Assembly: GCF_003967355.1 (NCBI RefSeq)
Contig: NZ_BIFH01000044.1
Span: 1 to 64,000 of the forward strand
Length of the DNA: 64,000 nucleotides
Direction: 5' to 3'
Origin: Embleya hyalina
GTDB taxonomy: Bacteria; Actinomycetota; Actinomycetes; Streptomycetales; Streptomycetaceae
The first letter of the stretch is position 1, and each line of letters begins with the position of its first letter. Below, in pieces: positions 44,828 through 51,378 of this stretch. The notes beneath the pieces are model-generated. The model did no database searches. It saw only the letters and a program-made list of their open reading frames with translations, and had not been told where the DNA came from. A program made the position numbers and the translations under genes.

Positions 44828-46522
44828 ATGCAGCACGACCCGCAGCCCGACGCGCGACCCGACGCGGCCGTCGAAACGCCGGTGAACGAGCACGCCACCG
44901 GTGTGCCGGCCGACCGGCTCGTCGACCTCGTCGTCCGTGCCGGTTCCCTCGTCGACGGCAGCGGATCCCCCGCGTTCGACGGCGACCTCGCGATCGACGA
45001 CGGGCGGATCGTCGCGGTCGGCGACATCGGCACCATCACGGGGCGTGACGAGATCGACGCGCGGGGCTGCGTGGTGTGTCCGGGCTTCGTCAACGTGCTG
45101 AGCCACGCCTACTTCACCCTCCAGCAGGATCCCCGCGGCCTGTCCGACCTGTACCAGGGCGTGACCACCCAGATCTTCGGCGAGGGTGTCTCGCTCGGCC
45201 CGGTGACCGGGGCGATGACCGAGTCCATGATCGAACTCGTCGGCGCGCTCCCCGAGGGGGCCCGCGCCGCGTGGCCACGCCTGCGCGACTTCCTGGTGCA
45301 CCTGGAATCCACGGGCGTCGGCCAGAACGTCGCCAGTTTCGTCGGCGCCGACAACCTGCGGATGTCCGTCGCCGGCATCGAGGGCCGCCCGCTCGACGAC
45401 GACGAGCTCGCCCGCGCGTGTGCCCTGCTCGACCAGGAATTGGCGGACGGCGCGCTCGGCGTCGGCTCGGCCCTGATCTACCCGCCGGGAACCTACGCCG
45501 ACACCCGCGAACTCACGGCCTACGCACAGGTGTTGGCCCGGCACGACGCGCTGTACATCTCGCACCTGCGCAACGAGGGCGACCGCCTCCTGGAGGCCGT
45601 CGACGAACTCCTCGACATCGCCCGGGACTCCGGCGCGCGCGCCGAGATCTACCACCTCAAGACCGCCGGCCGGGACAACCGACCCAAGATGCGCCGGGTC
45701 CTGGAGCGGATCGAGTCCGCCCGCGCGGCCGGTATCGAGGTCACCGCCGACATCTACCCCTACGCGGCCGGCAGCACCCTGCTCGCCTCCGCCATCCCCC
45801 CGCCCTTCCACCTCGGCGGCGCCGACCGGCTGCGGGAGCGCCTGGCCGACCCCGACGACCGCGCGACCATCACCGCCGCCATCCGCGACGGCGGCGACTG
45901 GGAAAGCCTGTGGCGGATGAGTGGCGGCGCCCCCGGCGTCGTGGTCCTGTCCCACCACCCGGACATCGACGTCCCCGCCGGATCCACCATCGCCGACATC
46001 GCCGAGGCCCGAGGCGACGCCGACCCGATCACCACCCTCCTCGACATCGTCCTGGCCGCCCCGCACGCCGACGCGGCCTACTTCATCGGCGACGAGGACA
46101 ACACCCGCCTGGCGTTCGCCCACGACTGGGTCTCGGTCGGCTCGGACTCCGACGCCCCGGCCGCCGACGAACGTTTCGCCGACCACCCGGTCCACCCCCG
46201 AGCCTTCGGCACCTTCGCCCGCGTGCTCGGCCGCTACGCCCGCGACGAGGCCATCGTCACCCCGGAGGAGGCCATCCGCCGCATGACCTCCCTGCCCGCC
46301 ACGAACCTGCGCCTGCGCGACCGCGGCCTCCTCGCCCCCGGCGCGCACGCCGACGTGGCGATCCTCCGGCTCGCCGACTTCACCGACACGGCCACCTACG
46401 CCGACCCCAAGAGCTACGCCCGAGGCATGCGCCACGTCCTGATCAACGGCGTCCCGGCACTTCGCGACGGCACCCCCACCGGCGCCCTCCCCGGCCGAGC
46501 ACTCCGCCGCGACGAGCCCTGA
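44828..46522 (+). CDS. D-aminoacylase-like amidohydrolase
   Basis: This 564-residue protein matches the N-acyl-D-amino-acid deacylase branch of the amidohydrolase superfamily: a small beta domain (DLVVRAGSLVDGSGSPAFDGDLAIDDGRI compressed at residues 37-65), then a TIM-barrel core and a return beta strand near the C-terminus. Histidines are kept in ISHLRNEG (about 245) and YHLKTAG (about 275), and an aspartate in VGSDSDAP (about 438). The classical HxH metal motif after the first strand reads NVLSH, losing its first histidine, and the cysteine-containing GNCG loop reads FGEGVS, so metal binding must differ from the characterised D-aminoacylases. The ATG at 44828 has GAGAGG six bases upstream; an upstream ATG at 44729 would add low-complexity residues. 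It probably removes acyl groups from D-amino acids or related amides. No link to the polyketide is evident. Confidence 0.88.
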   Translation: MQHDPQPDARPDAAVETPVNEHATGVPADRLVDLVVRAGSLVDGSGSPAFDGDLAIDDGRIVAVGDIGTITGRDEIDARGCVVCPGFVNVLSHAYFTLQQDPRGLSDLYQGVTTQIFGEGVSLGPVTGAMTESMIELVGALPEGARAAWPRLRDFLVHLESTGVGQNVASFVGADNLRMSVAGIEGRPLDDDELARACALLDQELADGALGVGSALIYPPGTYADTRELTAYAQVLARHDALYISHLRNEGDRLLEAVDELLDIARDSGARAEIYHLKTAGRDNRPKMRRVLERIESARAAGIEVTADIYPYAAGSTLLASAIPPPFHLGGADRLRERLADPDDRATITAAIRDGGDWESLWRMSGGAPGVVVLSHHPDIDVPAGSTIADIAEARGDADPITTLLDIVLAAPHADAAYFIGDEDNTRLAFAHDWVSVGSDSDAPAADERFADHPVHPRAFGTFARVLGRYARDEAIVTPEEAIRRMTSLPATNLRLRDRGLLAPGAHADVAILRLADFTDTATYADPKSYARGMRHVLINGVPALRDGTPTGALPGRALRRDEP

Positions 46523-46574
46523 CCCGGCTCCCGCCGCGACAAGCCCCGACCCGGCTCCCGTCGGGACAGGGCTC

Positions 46575-46930
46575 GTCGAGCCGGAACCCGGCAACCTCCG
46601 CCATGCTCCGCATCTCGTCGGGGGCATACGACCGTCGAGCGGGCCCGCGTCGCGCACCGCCCGGACGATCCGGGCACAGGTCACCGGGTCCATGTCGACC
46701 GGCCGGTACCGCGGGCCGAGCGAGCCTCACGGCCCCCGCCCCGGGCTCCCCGGGCACCTCGTCCTCGGTCGGCCGCACCGGCGGGCGGGCCACCTCCACC
46801 AGGGCCGCGAGCAACGACGGACTCCCGCCGGTGGCCGCGTGGACGGCCGGGACGAGGGGTGGCCGGTCGGGATGCCCAGGGTCTCCGCGACCGGCCGGGT
46901 CGTGACCGGCGCCGACAGCCCCGCGCCGAG
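46575..46930 (-). pseudogene. Possible remnant of a LuxR-type AAA regulator
   Basis: The roughly 500 bases between the amidohydrolase and the TOPRIM gene hold no convincing intact gene. On the minus strand, one frame gives LSAPVTTRPVAETLG and, after a frame change, PLVPAVHAATGGSPSLLAALVEV (46791-46862). This resembles the segment of large LuxR/LAL regulators just after the ATPase core, where TGGNPFLLRELV is typical. A further fragment, SYAPDEMRSMAEVAGFR (about 46578-46631), resembles no part of such a regulator and could be a separate relic. No start, stop or continuous frame covers them, so this is read as decayed DNA. It could be chance similarity. Confidence 0.3.
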
Positions 46931-47003
46931 CCCCCGACCCGAGGCAACGCACTTTCCCCCGCCGCGCGCCGGATGAAATCCGCGTGCCCCACCCGTCCGC
47001 GCC

Positions 47004-47019
47004 GGGGCAGAATCCCCGC
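47004..47019 (+). promoter_or_regulatory. Inverted repeat enclosing a possible -10 box, leaderless start of the TOPRIM gene
   Basis: CGGGG and CCCCG flank CAGAAT (47008-47013). CAGAAT keeps the A and final T of the actinobacterial -10 motif and ends six bases before the ATG at 47020, and no ribosome site precedes that ATG. This arrangement is typical of leaderless transcripts. The palindrome around it could be a binding site. Confidence 0.35.
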
Positions 47020-47637
47020 ATGGCGGACATGGGTGCGTTTCGGGATGCGGTCACGGGCTGGGCGGCAGGTGGCTCCGCGGAGTCGGCGGCGGAGTCGGCC
47101 CGGGAACTGGAAGTGCGGACGGCGGTGCTGCTGGAGGGCCCGAGCGACGTCGCGGCCGTCGAAACGCTCGCCGCTCGCCGTGGCCGCGACCTGGCCTCCG
47201 AGGGGGTGTGCGTCCTGGCGATGGGCGGCGCGATGAGCATCGGCCGCTACGCCGACCTCCTGGGACCGCCGGGCTTGGGCCTACGCCTGGTCGGACTGTG
47301 CGACGAGGCCGAAAAGCCCTTCTACGACCGCGGCTTCGACCGGGCACACGCGTCTCGCGCAGGGCTGTTCGTGTGTACCGCCGACCTCGAGGACGAACTC
47401 GTCCGTGCCCTCGGCGTGCCGCGGATCGAGGAGATCGTCCGCACCGAGGGCGACCTCCGAGCCTGGCAGACCTTCGTACGCCAACCCGCCCAACAAGACC
47501 GACTCCCCGCGCAGCGCATGCGCCGCTTCCTCGGCACCAGGAAGGGCCGCAAAATCCGCTACGCCCACCTCCTGACCGACGCCCTGACCCCCACCCGGGT
47601 GCCCGCCCCCCTCACCGCCCTCCTGGCAAGCCTGTAA
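47020..47637 (+). CDS. TOPRIM-domain protein (OLD-nuclease-like)
   Basis: This 205-residue protein has a TOPRIM-type fold: a strand and loop TAVLLEGPSDVAAVETLAARRG with the conserved glutamate at 39, and an acidic motif GLCDEAEK (aspartate 95, glutamate 98) where OLD-family TOPRIM domains have their metal-binding acids. There is no ABC ATPase domain as in true OLD nucleases, so it is a stand-alone TOPRIM unit, as is common in Streptomyces. The C-terminus is basic (RMRRFLGTRKGRKIRYAHLL), which would suit nucleic acid binding. The ATG at 47020 is preferred on the leaderless signal just upstream; a second ATG lies three codons later. A nuclease or nucleotidyl hydrolase activity is plausible but unproven, and no partner gene adjoins it. 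Confidence 0.8.
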   Translation: MADMGAFRDAVTGWAAGGSAESAAESARELEVRTAVLLEGPSDVAAVETLAARRGRDLASEGVCVLAMGGAMSIGRYADLLGPPGLGLRLVGLCDEAEKPFYDRGFDRAHASRAGLFVCTADLEDELVRALGVPRIEEIVRTEGDLRAWQTFVRQPAQQDRLPAQRMRRFLGTRKGRKIRYAHLLTDALTPTRVPAPLTALLASL

Positions 47638-47751
47638 CCCCCGACGGCCGGTCGCCCGACGCCCGTGCGCGAAAGGACGACCGACGGCGGCGGGGTCGTC
47701 GAGCAATCGGGTGCGGCCCCGCCACGCGCGGACCGAAGCGGAGCGCCGCCC

Positions 47752-48675
47752 TCAGCCCGAGCCGTGCGTACCGATCATCAGCCCGGCAAGGTCCTCGGGA
47801 GCCAGGAACGACGGCGGGGGAGGAGGGCCCCAGGCGAACAGGCTCCTCGCCCCTTCCAAGACCTCCGGCGTCCACGACGCGTCGTCGACGATGCAATCCA
47901 TGTCGGAGTAGTACTCGGTGAAATTGCCCGCCGGATCCTTCAGATACCAAAAGAAGTTGGACCCGGCGAGATGCCGCCCCAACCCCCACACGTGCCGCTC
48001 GGGATGATCCTCCAGCATCGCCGCCGCCCCGCGCCCGATTTCGTCGATGTCGTCGACCAGCCAGGACGAGTGATGCAGGAAGGCCACGGGCGCGGCCAGG
48101 ACCAGGACGTTGTGGTGGTCCGTGGAACACCGCAGGAACGCCCCGCTCCCCTTGATGTAGTCGGACGCCGAAAAACCGAGCCCGTCGCGGAAGAAGGCGG
48201 TCGTCGCCTCGAAGTCCGGGCTGCCCACGACGGCATGCCCGAGCCTGCGCGGCCGCACCCGCCCGGTACGCACGATCCCCGGCGCCCGCGCACCGACCCG
48301 CTCGACCCGGCCGGGACCGTTGTAGGCGGTGCCCGATACCGAACCCTCCACCAGACGCGGCACTACCTCCAGGACGGCACGGACGCCGGTGGCCGCGTCG
48401 TACGCGGTCAGCGTGTCCCCGTCGAGCCGCCCGACGACCCCGAGCCGCCGCAACCGCGAGGCCGCCGCGGCCACATCGTCGGGGGAGTCGGCGCCGACCC
48501 GCACCTCCACGAGCCGGCGCGTCGCGGCGGGTACGACCCGCAACTGGCGCCCCACGTCCCGAGCGGCGAACCAGCCGTCGCCCTCGGGCACGAGTCCGAA
48601 CTCGCCGTAATAGGCGGCCGTCTCGGCCACGTTGGGGACCCCCATCGTGATGGACATCAGACGATGCAGCGCCAC
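47752..48675 (-). CDS. VOC-family extradiol-dioxygenase-like protein
   Basis: This 307-residue protein has two vicinal-oxygen-chelate repeats, like catechol 2,3-dioxygenases. The N-terminal half begins VALHRLMSITMGVPNVAETAAYY and lacks clear metal ligands. The C-terminal half has histidines in RLGHAVVGS and FLHHSSWLV and a glutamate in NFTEYYSDMD, which form the 2-His-1-carboxylate iron site. The GTG at 48675 is chosen because GAGGGG lies six bases upstream on the minus strand and relatives begin with ALHRL; an internal ATG at 48657 is the alternative. It may cleave an aromatic diol. No aromatic degradation genes surround it. It is divergent from another VOC gene, with 228 bases between them. 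Confidence 0.88.
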   Translation of the reverse strand: MALHRLMSITMGVPNVAETAAYYGEFGLVPEGDGWFAARDVGRQLRVVPAATRRLVEVRVGADSPDDVAAAASRLRRLGVVGRLDGDTLTAYDAATGVRAVLEVVPRLVEGSVSGTAYNGPGRVERVGARAPGIVRTGRVRPRRLGHAVVGSPDFEATTAFFRDGLGFSASDYIKGSGAFLRCSTDHHNVLVLAAPVAFLHHSSWLVDDIDEIGRGAAAMLEDHPERHVWGLGRHLAGSNFFWYLKDPAGNFTEYYSDMDCIVDDASWTPEVLEGARSLFAWGPPPPPSFLAPEDLAGLMIGTHGSG

Positions 48676-48903
48676 GGCAAACCCCTCACCACGCAGAAAC
48701 CCGTCGTCACCAAATCCCCTCGGCCCCTCCGAATCAACCGTCATCCGACGCCCGGCTTCCGGCACCGAAGTCGGAGGCCGCATGGTCGAACGACCCGCCG
48801 AACGCGACGACACCTCCCTGCCACGGCCCACGGGCACGGCGGTTTCGCCCCGCACGACCCGCGGCGGACCGCGATTGTCACCGACGCACAGTACGGTCGC
48901 GCC

Positions 48904-49344
48904 ATGGCAAGCAACATCAGTCTGACCCTGGATTGCACGGACGCGAAACTGCTCGGCGACTTCTGGAAAACGGCACTGGGTTACGTCGACGAGCCGCCGC
49001 CCGCTCCCTTCGAAACCCGCGAGGAGTGGCACGCGAGTTTCAACCTGCCGGCGGACGACTCGGTGGACGACGTGGCCTGGCTCTGCGATCCCGAAGGCGT
49101 CGGGCCCCGGCTCTCCATCCTCAAGGTTCCCGAGCCCAAGACGGTGAAGAACCGGCTCCACATCGACCTGCGCGTGCCGGGACACGGCGACGCCGACGAG
49201 CGGTGGGCGCGGATCGAGGCGGAGGCCGAACGGCTGGTGAAGGCGGGCGCGGCCATCCTGGAGGAGTACGGCGGGCACCACATGGTGATGGCCGACCCGG
49301 AGGGCAACGAGTTCTGCGTCGCCGCCACCCGGCCCGAGAGCTGA
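48904..49344 (+). CDS. Small VOC/glyoxalase-superfamily protein
   Basis: This 146-residue protein has the single-chain VOC fold seen in many actinobacterial glyoxalase-like proteins: MASNISLTLDCTDAKLLGDFWKTALGY at the start (split here as two motifs, ISLTLDCTDAK and LGDFWKTALGY), a central RLHIDLRVPG strand and a C-terminal MADPEGNEFCVAA strand. Substrate and metal are unknown; relatives include resistance proteins and isomerases. The ATG at 48904 has no ribosome site, while TACGGT ends six bases upstream, so a leaderless message is possible. It is transcribed away from the dioxygenase-like gene. Confidence 0.85.
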   Translation: MASNISLTLDCTDAKLLGDFWKTALGYVDEPPPAPFETREEWHASFNLPADDSVDDVAWLCDPEGVGPRLSILKVPEPKTVKNRLHIDLRVPGHGDADERWARIEAEAERLVKAGAAILEEYGGHHMVMADPEGNEFCVAATRPES

Positions 49345-49451
49345 CAAACCGCCCCCGGGTCCCCTCCGCTCGGCACCCATCTCGACGACACGCTGCCACC
49401 GGCCAAGCCTTCGCGGCAGCCGAGCGGAGAGGGACACGATCGACCACCCCG

Positions 49452-49790
49452 GAGGTGTCGAGCGGGCACCGGCGCGAACTCGGCGATGGGTTCCGGCTTC
49501 GGCATCCCGTGGTGGCCGCCGGCCACTTCGTGCACCGTGACCGCGCCGGCGACGCAGGGGTCCCACGCGCTCTTCGGCCCATGCGGCCCATGCCCGGAGC
49601 GCGTGGCCGCGAAGAGCACAAGATCCCCGCCGTACCGCTCGTTCGCGCCGATGGCGGCGATCGTATCCGCGTCGAGCGGGAGCCGCGTCCGGACGGCCGG
49701 CAACGCCACCTGTTCTCCCGCCTGTTCGGCCAGGACGGCAATGGTGTGCGCGACGATGCCGCCGAACCACCAGCCTCCCGTAACGCCGCC
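49452..49790 (-). pseudogene. Relic of an NRPS-type thioesterase domain
   Basis: The minus-strand frame reads GGWWFGGIVAHTIAVLAEQ and AGEQVAL, which matches the nucleophile elbow of NRPS thioesterases (GWSFGGxxAxxxAxxLxxxGxxV), with tryptophan in place of the catalytic serine. After about 25 residues it continues with RYGGDLVLFAATR, KSAWDPCVAGAVTVHEVAGG and HHGMPKPEPIAEF, which match the far C-terminal strand and catalytic-histidine region of the same domain. The roughly 100 residues normally lying between (aspartate and lid) are absent, and no NRPS precedes it. This is therefore a decayed fragment with an internal deletion. The gap from 49345 to 49903 holds nothing else recognisable. Confidence 0.65.
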
Positions 49791-49903
49791 GCCGACCGGG
49801 GGACTTCGAGGGGGCCTCGATCCGCAGGACGAACGTGATGTTGTAGGCGAGCCGAAATCCGGGCACGAAACGGCGCGTCCCACCCGTCGGCCGCAGCACG
49901 GGG

Positions 49904-50584
49904 TCAGCCGCGCGGAACCTCCGACGCGACGCGCGTCGCGTCGCGGTCCTCGATCGCGGGCCCGCTCACGTGGCGGGCGAACCACCCGAGGAAGGGCCCG
50001 AGTTCGGCCGCGGCGTCCAGTACGACATCGACCAGGGAGGCCGAGTGGAGATCCTGCTCGGTCCCGACCATCCGGGCCGCCCGGAGGGACCGGTGACGCA
50101 GCAGGCTCGCGCGCGGGTGCGTCGCGTCGTATCCCCGGGGCATGCGCGTCATGAGGTCGCCGTCGGTCGTGTACCCCTGCTCGCCCAGACGCGACAGCGC
50201 GTCGGCCAGTCGAGGGCCGCTCTCCTCGTCGGCGACCGCATGGCGAAAGAGCGGAACCCGCCCCGGATCCGGGTAGTACCAGCCACCCGCGACCCGGAAA
50301 CCGTCCAGGTCCAGACGCAGCGAGATCTCGACGTTGCGGGCGATCCGAATCACCGCCCCTTGGTGCTGCCACCACCACAATTCCTTGCGGAAGCCCCAGA
50401 CGGAGAAGTTCTCCAGCGCCGGGTTCGCGTCCGCGATGTCGCACAGCAACGCGATCATGGGTCGTCTGACCAGCCGCTCCCGGTCCCCGCGATGGCGCTC
50501 CCGCTCGGCGGTCGAAGGTTCCCCCTCGAGCCGCAGGAGTACGTCGAAGGCCTGCTCTGTCCACCCGCCGAACGGCTCCCTCAT
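49904..50584 (-). CDS. DUF2461-family protein
   Basis: This 226-residue protein begins MREPFGGWTEQAFDVLLRLEGEPS and contains WWWQHQGAVIRIARNVEISLRLDLDGFRVAGGWYYPDP as successive strands (positions about 70-115), then DDGDLMTRMPRGYD-like and HPRASLLRHRSLRA segments characteristic of the DUF2461/TIGR02453 family. The family's function is unknown. The start at 50584 gives the usual family N-terminus; the longer frame to 50911 adds sequence unlike the family. A 319-base gap separates it from the divergent secreted-protein gene. Confidence 0.8.
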   Translation of the reverse strand: MREPFGGWTEQAFDVLLRLEGEPSTAERERHRGDRERLVRRPMIALLCDIADANPALENFSVWGFRKELWWWQHQGAVIRIARNVEISLRLDLDGFRVAGGWYYPDPGRVPLFRHAVADEESGPRLADALSRLGEQGYTTDGDLMTRMPRGYDATHPRASLLRHRSLRAARMVGTEQDLHSASLVDVVLDAAAELGPFLGWFARHVSGPAIEDRDATRVASEVPRG

Positions 50585-50903
50585 CGAACAGACCCTACGA
50601 CAGAACACCGGTCCACCCGGCGTTCGCATGCGCGGCGGGATTGCGCGGCCCGTCGCCCCGGGTTCGATCGAGGACTCTCCCTCGGCCGAACCCGCGCGCC
50701 GGCGTGCCATTCCCGCAAAGCTCCCATGCATCTGGGATTTCGCCGCGCGGCGCGGATCCGGAGGATATGGACGTCGCTCCGAATCGAACGGGTCACACCG
50801 GAGCACATCACCGAACACGTCCACACCCTCCGAACAAGCCGGGCCGACGCGTGAAGCGACCACGTCCGAGACCCCGGCACGTACCCGAAGAACGGAGTGA
50901 CAC
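50585..50903. other. Intergenic region between divergent genes
   Basis: No gene is supported here. Frames open on both strands, but they are arginine/serine-rich and show no family motifs. Promoters for the DUF2461 gene and the secreted protein must lie here; I could not identify clear -10 and -35 boxes. GGAG at 50894-50897 is the ribosome site of the right-hand gene. Confidence 0.6.
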
Positions 50904-51200
50904 ATGCGCATTCGTCACATGGCGGTCGGCACCCTCGTCGGCACCGCAATCGCACTGGGCTCCGCCGCCGCCCCCGCCCAGGCGACTCCCGGCGACTCGG
51001 CCCCCGCCTGCGTCACGCGCGACGTGGACCTCAATCCACAGGGCTTCTCCGTACACCTCGAAAACACCTGCGGCAGTGCCGTGCAGGTGCGAATCGTCGT
51101 GGAGAACGCCCCCGGCAGCGCATGTATCACACTGGCGGCAGGCTCCACCTCGAGGTGGAACTCCGCAAGAGGCCGATACATCCGCACCGTCCTGTGCTGA
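50904..51200 (+). CDS. Small secreted four-cysteine protein, tendamistat-like
   Basis: This 98-residue precursor has a Sec signal peptide (basic MRIRH, a hydrophobic core, and AQA before the likely cut after residue 27). The mature part has exactly four cysteines at 36, 56, 74 and 98. This pattern, with APACVT at the start, a CGSAVQVRIVVEN strand, ACITLAAG and a terminal RYIRTVLC, parallels tendamistat-type alpha-amylase inhibitors (cysteine spacing 16/18/28 there, 20/18/24 here). The inhibitory Trp-Arg-Tyr triplet between the first two cysteines is absent, so amylase inhibition is doubtful and another binding role is possible. GGAG lies six bases before the ATG. The fold assignment is by motif only. 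Confidence 0.85.
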   Translation: MRIRHMAVGTLVGTAIALGSAAAPAQATPGDSAPACVTRDVDLNPQGFSVHLENTCGSAVQVRIVVENAPGSACITLAAGSTSRWNSARGRYIRTVLC

Positions 51201-51378
51201 CACACACCCATGTCACACCACTCCGAGACCCACCCGTGGCCGGTACGCCGCCCCCGGGACGGCCCGCGCCGAACCGGGCACGCGGCCCGTCCGGCAGCGC
51301 GGCCCGAATCCCGACGAGCATGCCCGCGCCGTCGAGCCCCGTCCGACCGCCGGCGTCGGGCCCCGGTATCGTCGCGGG

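Noticed and set aside
44426-46693. A 755-codon minus-strand frame opposite the amidohydrolase
   Set aside because: The + strand frame has family motifs and a ribosome site. The antisense frame is glycine/valine/arginine-rich without motifs and overlaps the TetR gene.
48875-48897. TTGTCA and TACGGT as a -35/-10 promoter for the small VOC gene
   Set aside because: The spacing is only 11 bases, too short for a standard sigma70 promoter; only the -10-like box and leaderless start were kept as a possibility.
47665-48903. Plus-strand frame covering the dioxygenase-like gene and fused to the small VOC gene
   Set aside because: It is antisense to a well-supported VOC gene; only the part from 48904 resembles a protein family.
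49970-50854. 294-codon plus-strand frame
   Set aside because: It lies opposite the DUF2461 gene, has no motifs, and its composition is typical of a GC-rich shadow.
50641-51378. Upstream extension of the 663-residue unknown protein
   Set aside because: It would overlap the secreted-protein gene in another frame and contains proline/arginine-rich noise.
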